Shown here: positions 42,241 to 48,817 of the stretch, piece after piece
Layout: every line of letters begins with the position of its first letter
Numbering within the stretch: the stretch's first letter is position 1
DNA from: Bowdeniella nasicola
Lineage (GTDB): Bacteria > Actinomycetota > Actinomycetes > Actinomycetales > Actinomycetaceae
Assembly (NCBI RefSeq): GCF_001907295.1
Contig: NZ_MQVR01000008.1
Coordinates: forward strand, 1 to 48,817
DNA: 48,817 bases
Reading direction: 5' to 3'
Made by a program: the position numbers and the translations under genes
Notes under the pieces: generated by a model
What the model was told of the DNA's origin: nothing
The model's database searches: none
What the model saw: the letters and a program-made list of their open reading frames with translations, nothing else

Positions 42241-42393
42241 GACATCTCGATCGAGTCGCTGAACGCCGAGCTGCGAAAAGCCACCCGCAACCGCGGCCAG
42301 TTCCCGAACGACACCGCGGCGCTGAAAACGCTGTGGCTGATGATTTGCAACATCGAAGACAAACGCGCTGCCCAGCGGGCGTCGGCAGCACCT
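42241..42393 (+). mobile_element. IS256-family transposase, C-terminal remnant
   Basis: The plus strand reads ISIESLNAELRKATRNRG, then QFPNDTAALKTLWLMICNIEDKR, the standard C-terminal block (IESLN...LRK...RG.FP) of mutator/IS256 transposases. The rest of the element, including the DDE residues, is absent. Downstream to about 42680 nothing recognisable remains, apart from an open plus-strand frame from 42510 without similarity that I know. Confidence 0.8.
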
Positions 42394-42684
42394 ATACGCC
42401 TGCTTCGTGAACTTCTTCATTGCCCACCAATTCTTCCTGATCCGTCTGGATCGATCAGGCAGACACTCAAATCACCCGGTCCTAAAACCCCGCCCACTCC
42501 ATAGAAGCGGTGCGCACTCGCCGGCGTGAACTGAACTTGCTTCAGGAAGGACTCGCAGACCTGGCGCAGAGCACTTGCCGGGCCATCGAGGCTGGTAAGA
42601 AGACAGCGCAAGTGGGTACGGCCGCGCGGCAGGCGGCAGCACTGGTAGGCCCGGGCACTGCAAGCGAAAACACCGCGCGCCCAA
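42394..42684. other. Unassigned island sequence between IS256 remnant and deacetylase
   Basis: No convincing gene. The plus strand can encode a short Arg/Ala-rich peptide from 42510 (RELNLLQEGLADLAQ), but there is no RBS and no family match that I can see. Probably scar sequence. Confidence 0.3.
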
Positions 42685-42690
42685 TAGAAT
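42685..42690 (+). promoter_or_regulatory. -10 box (TAGAAT) for the truncated deacetylase gene
   Basis: TAGAAT ends 8 nt before the ATG at 42699; no RBS is seen. Confidence 0.45.
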
Positions 42691-42698
42691 CCGCTGAC

Positions 42699-43340
42699 AT
42701 GGGAAAAGTGTCTCCGCCCCGCCTCGTGAGCCGACGCGACGCCCTCCTCGCGGGCCTGGCGTTACCGCTGCTCGGCGCGGCGTCGTGCGCGGGACCGCAG
42801 GGCGCGGGCGGCGGGGAGGCGCCCCCGGAGCGCCCGACGCCCTCGGCGACCGGGCCGGCGAGGGTGGACGTCGATAAGCCTTGGCCCGCGGACGTCGCAG
42901 CGAGGTACGACAGCCCCGAGCCCCGCGCGTGGGGCTACGACCTGCCGGGGATCGTGGAGACGCTCGACCCGAGCTCGACGTCGATTGCCCTGACCTTCGA
43001 CGCCTGCGGCGGGCTGCACGGCTCGCTTATCGACGACCCCCTGCTCGCCCTCCTCGAGCAGCAGGCGGTGCCGGCGACCCTGTTCTGGAACAAGCGCTGG
43101 ATCGAGCAGAACCCGCAGCGGGCGCGGGACATCGCGGAGAACCCGCTGTTCCAGATCGAAAACCACGGCACCCTGCACAAGCCGCTGTCGGTCAACGGCC
43201 GCGCCGCCTACGGCATCCCCGGCACCGAAAGCGCCGCGGAGCTGGTGGGCAGCGTCAGCGTTCCATTTCTGCAGGACGGTTGCCGGTTTTGCTTTCGGTC
43301 CAGTAGCCGATTACGTGGTGGCGGTTGCGGGGTGAACTGA
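42699..43340 (+). pseudogene. Truncated polysaccharide deacetylase (NodB domain)
   Basis: The 5' half of an exported carbohydrate esterase. A twin-Arg/lipoprotein-like N terminus (SRRDALLAGLALPLLGAASCAG, with a lipobox-like LGAASC) is followed by a NodB fold with ALTFDACGG (motif 1) and ENHGTLHKPLS (motif 2, metal-binding His pair). Similarity stops at about 43252 (AELVGSV), just before the stop codon of the convergent SIP gene, and an unrelated 29-residue tail follows. Motifs 3-5 are missing, so the enzyme should be inactive. The breakpoint marks where the iron cassette was joined. Confidence 0.8.
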
Positions 43341-44040
43341 GGCGTTTGCGGAGGTCTGAACGGATCGAGCGGCTGGAAGCTGCTTCACACGCAGCCCACG
43401 CATACCAGGGCTCACCGGGCGGGGTGAATTCCGCTACGGCGGCCGGCAGCGCGCTTGGGCCGCGGCCGTTTCCAGTCCCAGTCAGCCAGCGGTACTCGAC
43501 GGAAGCGGCGGATTTGATCTCTTGGATGTCTGCCCTTTCGGGTACTTCGATAATGGCAAGAGCCCGGGTGGCCGTGGGCATTTCTTCGATGATGCGTCCG
43601 AGGCCGGGAAGGCCTGTGGCGTCGGCGACGAGAAGGTGGAACGTGGCGTCCGCAGGCGGGCGGTAGTAGGAGCCGCCGCCGTGGAAGGCGCCGATCACGT
43701 GGCCGGGCTCCGCACGTTCAGCCCAAGTTGAGGCTATTCCGTCGCCGTGGATGGCAAAGTCGATGTCGAACAACCTGCCTTGGTCGTAGACGGCGCGGAC
43801 AGTGTAGTGGCGCCACGGGGGTTCTTCTCCTTTCCAGCCGGGACCGTATTCGGGCAGGTTGAAAACGGTTAAATCGGCCTCCGTCTCACCGGGGTGGGGG
43901 AGGGCGATGTCGATGTGCTCGTCACCGGAGCCGTCGGTGTTCCAGCGCCAGGCTCCGATGGTGCGAAACGAGATCCGGATCATGTGGGGGGTGAGTCGTG
44001 TGACACGCTCGACCTGTGCAGGGGAGCAGGGGACGGCCAT
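43255..44040 (-). CDS. Siderophore-interacting protein (ViuB/SIP flavoreductase)
   Basis: A 261-residue NAD(P)H-dependent flavin ferric-siderophore reductase. The FAD-binding motif RHYTVR is near residue 85, the GPGWKGEE and HGDGIASTWAERAEPG segments match the SIP family, and a GYWTESKTGN-like C-terminal motif (family GYWR-x-G) is present. It would reduce imported Fe(III)-siderophore to release Fe(II) in the cytosol. AAGGAG lies 8 nt before the ATG at 44040, 4 bp after the ABC gene stop. It completes an IrtAB/YbtPQ-like uptake operon. Confidence 0.9.
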   Translation of the reverse strand: MAVPCSPAQVERVTRLTPHMIRISFRTIGAWRWNTDGSGDEHIDIALPHPGETEADLTVFNLPEYGPGWKGEEPPWRHYTVRAVYDQGRLFDIDFAIHGDGIASTWAERAEPGHVIGAFHGGGSYYRPPADATFHLLVADATGLPGLGRIIEEMPTATRALAIIEVPERADIQEIKSAASVEYRWLTGTGNGRGPSALPAAVAEFTPPGEPWYAWAACEAASSRSIRSDLRKRLSSPRNRHHVIGYWTESKTGNRPAEMER

Positions 44041-44044
44041 GGTG

Positions 44045-45817
44045 TTATTTCTCCTTAGGTGCAAGAGGTGGTTGGAACGTGCGAGGAAGCTGCTCGTGCC
44101 CACGGGCCCACGCCTCCCACAGCGAACGGAAGACGCCGCCGGTCGCGAGCAGTTCGCGGGGCTCGCCGCACTCGATGATGCGGCCGGCTTCAAACACAGC
44201 GGTGATGTCGGCGTTTTCAGTATGGGAGAGGCGGTGAGCGATGATGATTGCGGTGCGACCGTGCACGACTGTGTCCACGGCACGGTCGAGTGCCGAATCG
44301 GCTCCTGCATGGGCGGAGGCCTCGTCGAGCACCACAACGGGTGGGTCGGCGAGAAGTACGCGAGCGAGCGCGATGTGCTGGAGGCGTTGTTCGTCAAGAT
44401 CGTGCGGGACGGGCGAGTTGATTCCCCCCGGAAGGTCGGCCGCCCAGTGCGCACCCACTGCGCGGAGAGCGGTGCGTAGCTCGTCGTCGGTGGCGTCTGC
44501 GCGGGCAAGGCGCAGGTTATCGGCGAGCGTGCCGGAGAACAGATGCGTCTCCTGGGTGACGAGCATGACCGCCGGCTTACCTGAAGCCTGTGCCGCACGG
44601 GTAGCGGGTTGCCCGCCGACGATGACGGAGCCGCAGGTAGGAGCGGCAAGCCCCCCGATGAGGTGCGCAGTGGTCGATTTTCCGGAACCGCTTGCCCCGA
44701 CGAACACGGCGCGCGCCCCCGAAGGGACGGTGAGTGTGAGATCGGTGACAGCAGCAGTTGACGCCTGGGGGTAGGTAAACGTCACCCCGCGCAGCTCGAC
44801 GGCTCCGTCGCGGATTTCATAGCGCGGCTGTGCGGGCGCCGTACTGCGCAGCACGCCGACGAGGCGCTCGAGTCCTGCTTGGGCCCGCTGAAGGTCGTCG
44901 ACGCTGGACAGTAAGTCTCCGATGGGGATGAACAAACGGTGGAAGAAAAGCGCGGCTGCAGTCACCGTCCCCACGGTTATTTCTACCGTTTCCACCCTCC
45001 AGAATCCGACGGCGAGCACGGCGGCGAGACCTGTGAACTCCGCCAGGTTGAGCGTCCCGTTGAACACGTTTCGCGCTTTTCCTGCCGCACGGGCGGTCTC
45101 TACAGCAGTGAGGCTGCGTTCGGCTATCAGGCCGAGGCGGAAAGGGGCAAGGCGGTAGGTGCGAACGGTCTCTTGTCCGGCAACGCTTTCTATGATCGCT
45201 TGCCCACGGTCGGACTCCTCGCACCGCAGCTGCACGTACAAGGGGCGGGAACGGCGAAGAAAGCGTGACACGGCGACTAGCTGAAGTGGGACAGCACTCA
45301 ACGCGGCTAGCGCGAGGAAAGGGTCGAGTGCGGCGATGCCTACTGCGGTGAGCACGATCGTGAACAGGGCGCTGACAAAGCGCGGCAGCACCTCAGACCC
45401 GGCCTCAGTGACCGCCTCGACATCCCGGGTTAGCCGTGACACCACGTCTGAGCTTCCCGCTCGTTCGATCGTCGTCGCATCGATCCGCATCGCTGCAGCG
45501 AACACGTCCTCGCGTAATTCAGAGAGCGAGCCTTGTATGCAGATGACCAACAGCCGGCCGCCTAACAACGAGGTGGCGGCCGAGAGGACGCCCGCCGCGA
45601 TGAGGGAACCGGCTGTGAGCCAGATGCGCCACGCACCAACACCTGAAAGGACGATATCGACGATCCAGCCGAGCAAAGGGGGGATTGCCAACGCGCTGGC
45701 TGAGCAGGTCAATAGCAACGCCAGTGTGGCAGCAAGCAGGCCTCGTCGTCGCGTGAGGAGGCTGCGGACAGTGCGCGCAGTCTCGCGTACGGATGCCACG
45801 GGTAGCGAATGAGTCAC
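44045..45817 (-). CDS. ABC half-transporter with canonical Walker motifs but degenerate signature (siderophore import, YbtQ/IrtB-like)
   Basis: A 590-residue exporter-fold half-transporter (six helices, about 25-310, then an ATPase domain). Walker A is GASGSGKS (374-381), the Q loop is in VTQETHLFSG, Walker B is VVVLDEAS with the catalytic Glu499, and the H switch is His528 (IIAHRLSH). The LSGGQ signature is replaced by HDLDEQ (472-477). It pairs with the upstream gene, which has the opposite defects. Exporter-type ABC pairs with a SIP protein and an AraC regulator import Fe-siderophores in Yersinia and mycobacteria. GTG at 45817 shares one base with the previous stop codon; GAGGTG is the RBS. 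Confidence 0.85.
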   Translation of the reverse strand: MTHSLPVASVRETARTVRSLLTRRRGLLAATLALLLTCSASALAIPPLLGWIVDIVLSGVGAWRIWLTAGSLIAAGVLSAATSLLGGRLLVICIQGSLSELREDVFAAAMRIDATTIERAGSSDVVSRLTRDVEAVTEAGSEVLPRFVSALFTIVLTAVGIAALDPFLALAALSAVPLQLVAVSRFLRRSRPLYVQLRCEESDRGQAIIESVAGQETVRTYRLAPFRLGLIAERSLTAVETARAAGKARNVFNGTLNLAEFTGLAAVLAVGFWRVETVEITVGTVTAAALFFHRLFIPIGDLLSSVDDLQRAQAGLERLVGVLRSTAPAQPRYEIRDGAVELRGVTFTYPQASTAAVTDLTLTVPSGARAVFVGASGSGKSTTAHLIGGLAAPTCGSVIVGGQPATRAAQASGKPAVMLVTQETHLFSGTLADNLRLARADATDDELRTALRAVGAHWAADLPGGINSPVPHDLDEQRLQHIALARVLLADPPVVVLDEASAHAGADSALDRAVDTVVHGRTAIIIAHRLSHTENADITAVFEAGRIIECGEPRELLATGGVFRSLWEAWARGHEQLPRTFQPPLAPKEK

Positions 45818-47451
45818 TAACGCACCTCGTTTCGTGTGTTTTCGTGTGAGGTGAAGTCGACGACCGTCGCGCAGCTGCCGAGGAGAATGGGGTCGCTCGT
45901 GACCAGTACTATGGTGCGGCCGCATCCGGCGAGGCCAGCCCCAACGCGCTGCGTCGTGATGGGGTCGAGGGCGGTAGCGGGTTCCTCGAGTACGAGAACG
46001 TCGGCTGGCGTATGCAGTGCTCGAGCCAGAAGTAGCCGCTGCCGCTGCCCGCCGGACAGGCGGCGCCCATGCTCGCCGACGGGTGCGTCGGGTGAGCCGG
46101 CGTATTCGATTACGTCGTCCAGCGCGGTTGCCCTCACCACGCCGTCGTCGAGCGGGCAGGAATCACTCGCCCACAGCGTGACATTGTCGCGGATGCTGCC
46201 GGTGAACACGTAGGCATCGTGAGGCGGGGCCAGCACGTGCCCCCGGTAGGCAGCGCAGCCGATGCTCAACGCATCGGCCTCGCCCAGGATGAGCTCCCCC
46301 GGCGCGGGTGTCGTGCGGAAACCCAGGCGGGACGCTACGTCGTGAGCCTGCTTGGCGTCGACGACACGGAGGCCGACCATCCGGCCCGGCTTCGACTCAA
46401 CTGCGGGGCCATTCACCGGGTTCCACCGCAGCATTCCGTGAGCCGGGCGGGCTCCCCGTCCCTCCGGGAGGCAGTGCGGTTCAACGAGCAGATCCTGCAG
46501 GCGGCGGGCGGATGCGCGTTTGTGCGCCCAGTTTGCTCCGAAGGTGCCGATGTGGTCGAGGGAGCCCTGCAGGAACTGAGCCAGCCCCACCACGGTGATC
46601 AGCTGTCCCGGGGTGATGGCTCCGTGCAGTGCCATCCACCCGGCAGCGGCAGCTAACGAGCTGAGGTAGAGGATCGACACCCCTGTGCTGACGGCCTGGT
46701 ACGTCAAGAGCGAACGGGATGCGCGGATCGCGCCCTCACGGGAGGCTGCGCTCGCTTCACGGTAACGTGCGACGATCTGCTGGTGAGCGGCGAGGCCGTG
46801 AATGATCCTCAACCCCTCCATGGCGTCCGTGGCCACGTCGCTCGCCCGCGAGACTGCGCTCTGTTCGGCCAGGCCCAGCCGTTCGAGCGGCTGGGCCAAC
46901 GCGGCCATTCCCCACAGCATGAGAACTGCCCCGACCAGAACGGCGAGGCCGAGCGGGAGCGAGATGAGCAGCAGCGCCGCCACCGCAGTAAGCAGGGCCG
47001 CAAGGGTGGCCGCTTGTTCGGCGATGTTCCACGAGACTCCGGCAACCCGATACGTGTCGCTTGTGGTGATGGACAGCACCTCGCCAGTCCGGCGGGTTCT
47101 CATTCCGCGCGTATCCAGCACCCGTGCGACCGCTATTTGCCGTAAGTCGTGCTCGCCGCGCCCGTAGATGCGGATCATCGACAGGCTCGCCCCTTGGTAG
47201 CTGAACGATAGGACGAGGAACACGGCTCCCAGCACACCGAGCCACAACGCCAGAGCGCCGGGGTCGCGAGGCAGCACCGCGCGGTCAATGACCACACCGA
47301 TCAGGATGGGAACAGCCGCCTCGCTCGCTTGGTGAAGCATGAACCCGAGGGTCGCCAGCGAAAGCCGCCACCAGCGTCCGCCGCGCGTCAGCGCCAACCG
47401 CATGACCCGAACTGGGCGGTCTCGCTGCAACGGCGCGATGTTTGTGGTCAT
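45817..47451 (-). CDS. ABC half-transporter with degenerate Walker A (siderophore import, YbtP/IrtA-like)
   Basis: A 544-residue exporter-fold half-transporter: six membrane helices (about 30-310) and an unusually short ATPase domain (about 335-540). The Walker A region reads GLRVVDAK (360-367) with no GKS/T, and the H switch is Ser519. LSGGQ (465-469) and Walker B LVLEEP are intact. The defects mirror those of the partner gene, leaving one full and one dead ATP site in the heterodimer. The start at 47451 is chosen because a TATCCT -10 box lies 7 nt upstream; a longer frame to 47544 crosses the operator region. First gene of the iron operon. Confidence 0.83.
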   Translation of the reverse strand: MTTNIAPLQRDRPVRVMRLALTRGGRWWRLSLATLGFMLHQASEAAVPILIGVVIDRAVLPRDPGALALWLGVLGAVFLVLSFSYQGASLSMIRIYGRGEHDLRQIAVARVLDTRGMRTRRTGEVLSITTSDTYRVAGVSWNIAEQAATLAALLTAVAALLLISLPLGLAVLVGAVLMLWGMAALAQPLERLGLAEQSAVSRASDVATDAMEGLRIIHGLAAHQQIVARYREASAASREGAIRASRSLLTYQAVSTGVSILYLSSLAAAAGWMALHGAITPGQLITVVGLAQFLQGSLDHIGTFGANWAHKRASARRLQDLLVEPHCLPEGRGARPAHGMLRWNPVNGPAVESKPGRMVGLRVVDAKQAHDVASRLGFRTTPAPGELILGEADALSIGCAAYRGHVLAPPHDAYVFTGSIRDNVTLWASDSCPLDDGVVRATALDDVIEYAGSPDAPVGEHGRRLSGGQRQRLLLARALHTPADVLVLEEPATALDPITTQRVGAGLAGCGRTIVLVTSDPILLGSCATVVDFTSHENTRNEVR

Positions 47452-47458
47452 TGTTGGC

Positions 47459-47464
47459 AGGATA
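47459..47464 (-). promoter_or_regulatory. -10 box (TATCCT) for the siderophore import operon
   Basis: On the minus strand TATCCT is followed by GCCAACA and the ATG at 47451. There is no good -35 box, as expected for an activator-dependent promoter. Confidence 0.5.
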
Positions 47465-47487
47465 GGCGCCCGGTCAGTCTCAAAGGC

Positions 47488-47519
47488 GACACATGTTGTC
47501 GTCCGTCGGACACGTGTTG
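47488..47519 (-). promoter_or_regulatory. Direct repeats, probable AraC-type operator
   Basis: GACACATGTTG (47488-47498) and GACACGTGTTG (47509-47519) differ at one base and repeat with a 21-bp period, two helical turns. AraC-family dimers typically bind such direct repeats. They sit just upstream of the -35 region of the ABC operon, the position for activation. Confidence 0.65.
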
Positions 47520-47538
47520 GTAGGTTACGCTTACCTAA
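47520..47538 (+). promoter_or_regulatory. DtxR/IdeR iron box
   Basis: The 19 bp from 47520 (GTAGGTTACG, then CTTACCTAA) match the iron-box consensus TTAGGTTAGGCTAACCTAA at 16 positions. The box lies 34 bp before the AraC gene, between a TTGGTA -35 (47517) and a TACAAG -10 (47540), so bound repressor would block that promoter. Confidence 0.78.
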
Positions 47539-47571
47539 GTACAAGTGTGATCGTGGAACTGTTGAGGAGCG

Positions 47572-48408
47572 GTGGTGACTCTACTTGATTCCTCGTTGGC
47601 CAACGAGTGCATCAATTGCCCTGAGAACTTTCCGGTGAGAGGGCGGATCGTGCCCGAAGGGTACCTGCTTACCACCCGCTATCTCCGGTACGCGTATATC
47701 GACGACGCCGATGGATGCTCGACGGATGCGCACGCCCACCCCGAGCATGTCGTGTTCTGGCCGGAGCGAGCTTGTGCCGAAGTCGAGGTGGATGGCGTTC
47801 GCCACAGCCTCTCCGTTGGCCAAGGTCTGTGGGTGCCCGCCGGGACGCGGCACGCAGTCAGCCGCGACCCCTCGACTACTCTGGCTGCCCTGTATCTGTT
47901 GCCCGAGGCGTGGGACGGGCGCGCACCGGACGTGCACCCGGTTTCTGTGAATGCCGCGCTGCGCGAGCTTCTCAGCCACCTAGCGGAAACCGGTATGCCC
48001 CGCCAGCAGCGGTTGCGCGCCCAAAGAGTGTGCCTCGAACTCGTCGCGGATGCGGCGTTTCCCGTAATCGAGCTGCCGCTTCCTCAGGATTCACGCATCG
48101 CCCCGATCTGCCGGTCGATTATGAGCAACCCTGCCGACAATCGCTCGATTGGGGACTGGGCGTGGGTCACCTCTACGAGTGCCCGTACTCTCGCACGCGT
48201 CTTCCGCGCCGAGACGGGGATGACGTTCAGCCAGTGGCGTACGGCTGCACGCATGTCGGCCGCCGTCCGCCTCCTCAGCGGCGGTACGCCCGTCGGGGTG
48301 GTGGCCCGCCGCGTCGGCTACGCCACGATCAGCGCCTTCAGCGCCGCGTTCCACCGCCTTATGGGGCGCCCGCCGCACCTTTTCTTGCCTGCCAACATCG
48401 ACGTCTGA
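47572..48408 (+). CDS. AraC-family regulator of the siderophore cassette (YbtA-like role)
   Basis: A 278-residue regulator. An N-terminal cupin (about 40-100, HAHPEHVVFWP and VGQGLWVPAGTRHAV) is the likely ligand domain. The C-terminal AraC DNA-binding domain (about 180-275) has two helix-turn-helix motifs, with TGMTFSQWRTAARM and VARRVGYATISAFSAAFHR followed by MGRPP. It is divergent from the ABC operon and probably activates it when Fe-siderophore is present. GAGGAG precedes tandem GTG codons (47572 and 47575). An iron box overlaps its promoter, so its own synthesis should be shut off in iron-replete cells. Confidence 0.88.
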   Translation: MVTLLDSSLANECINCPENFPVRGRIVPEGYLLTTRYLRYAYIDDADGCSTDAHAHPEHVVFWPERACAEVEVDGVRHSLSVGQGLWVPAGTRHAVSRDPSTTLAALYLLPEAWDGRAPDVHPVSVNAALRELLSHLAETGMPRQQRLRAQRVCLELVADAAFPVIELPLPQDSRIAPICRSIMSNPADNRSIGDWAWVTSTSARTLARVFRAETGMTFSQWRTAARMSAAVRLLSGGTPVGVVARRVGYATISAFSAAFHRLMGRPPHLFLPANIDV

Positions 48409-48632
48409 CGGGAAACCCGGTTTGTGGGGCGGCGGTATCGGGAAACGCCCGTCGCCGACGAATGAGGCAAGGTTCCCCGCGGGACTTCGCTTTGCGCCAG
48501 TAGGGACGGAGCGCTGGTGGCGGGCTGGCCGCTGCTCGAGGCTCTCGGCCTTAAGCCTGTCGACGGCGCCGTTGAGCTGCAGCACAAGGCCGGTGATCCG
48601 GCGAGCTTTACCGTCAGTATGGAGCAGCACAT
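48409..48632. other. Unassigned sequence between the AraC gene and the IS256 fragment
   Basis: No recognised gene. The plus strand has a protein-like stretch from GTG 48517 (WPLLEALGLKPVDGAVELQ, then HKAGDPASFTVSMEQ) that runs into the antisense of the IS fragment. It may be the start of a gene interrupted by the IS, but I do not recognise it. Confidence 0.3.
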
Positions 48633-48817
48633 CCCTAGCACTTCACGATGCCCGTCGGCGTTGACCCCAGTGGCGAGCATGACGACCGCGTTGATGACCC
48701 GGCCGCCTTCCCTGCCCTTCATCGTCAACGCGTCGGCAGTCACGAACGTGAACGGCCCAGCATCGGTCAGCGGGCGGTGCCGAAACTCGGCCACGTGCTC
48801 GTCCAGATCGGCGGCCA
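48633..48817 (-). mobile_element. IS256-family transposase, central fragment (continues past window edge)
   Basis: The minus strand reads AADLDEHVAEFRHRPL, then TFVTADALTMKGREGGRVI and ATGVNADGHREVLG, the central block of IS256/mutator transposases, including the first catalytic Asp (in TADAL). Homology stops abruptly after REVLG at about 48633, so the copy is broken there. Its orientation is opposite to the C-terminal remnant at 42.3 kb. Confidence 0.85.

Noticed and set aside
41575-42420. 281-codon minus-strand frame as one real protein
   Set aside because: It is a chance in-frame join of IS256 antisense, an ABC-F piece and a TetR piece, none complete.

Overview
This window comes from a high-GC Gram-positive bacterium, almost certainly an actinobacterium. 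The gene content points to the Actinomycetaceae or a near relative, but the species is inferred, not shown. Actinobacterial signs are a WXG100 protein, a CspA-like protein with a C-terminal extension followed by DUF3027 and an MFS gene, a PspA/TPM pair, a canonical DtxR/IdeR regulator, a c-di-AMP riboswitch in front of an NlpC/P60 hydrolase, and a galU-moeA/glp-rimJ-glpR/sepX cluster. Many genes have a TANNNT -10 box exactly 6 nt before the start codon, which predicts widespread leaderless transcription.

Layout. 1-92: the edge of an IS3-like element. 0.2-2.4 kb: a methyltransferase, a WXG100 protein and an HD-domain protein. 2.5-8.0 kb (minus): a tight five-gene operon, NYN protein - amidohydrolase - M18 aminopeptidase - PhoP-like regulator - PhoR-like kinase. 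8.1-11.0 kb (minus): PspA and a TPM-domain membrane protein. 11.1-14.3 kb (plus): glutamine amidotransferase, extended cold-shock protein, DUF3027, MFS. 14.3-20.9 kb: hydroxyacid dehydrogenase, purine permease, OPT transporter, MarR-MFS pair. 20.9-26.4 kb: serC divergent from dtxR/ideR, riboswitch plus cell-wall hydrolase, universal stress protein, rocD. 26.5-31.3 kb: tRNA-Arg(CCT), then a 1428-residue protein laid out like a DUF4011 helicase-nuclease but with its ATPase and nuclease motifs eroded, followed by a 70-residue partner. 31.3-33.8 kb (minus): a lower-GC orphan membrane protein, mscL, a SAF-domain protein and an FmdB zinc ribbon preceded by a CIRCE-like box. 33.9-41.3 kb: penicillin acylase family protein, 5-FTHF cyclo-ligase, galU, glp/moeA, rimJ, glpR/sepX and a tiny Cys-rich protein.

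From 41.4 kb, right after tRNA-Ala(CGC), the window becomes a patchwork island. It holds a TetR remnant fused to an ABC-F remnant, an IS256 transposase tail, a truncated polysaccharide deacetylase, an intact iron-siderophore import cassette and another IS256 fragment at the right edge. The cassette is a SIP flavoreductase plus two exporter-fold ABC half-transporters, divergent from an AraC regulator. Its control region holds a near-consensus DtxR/IdeR iron box and two 11-bp direct repeats one 21-bp period apart, suggesting combined iron repression and siderophore-dependent activation, as in YbtA-YbtPQ systems. The DtxR/IdeR protein encoded at 22.1 kb has every canonical metal ligand and is the natural candidate repressor.
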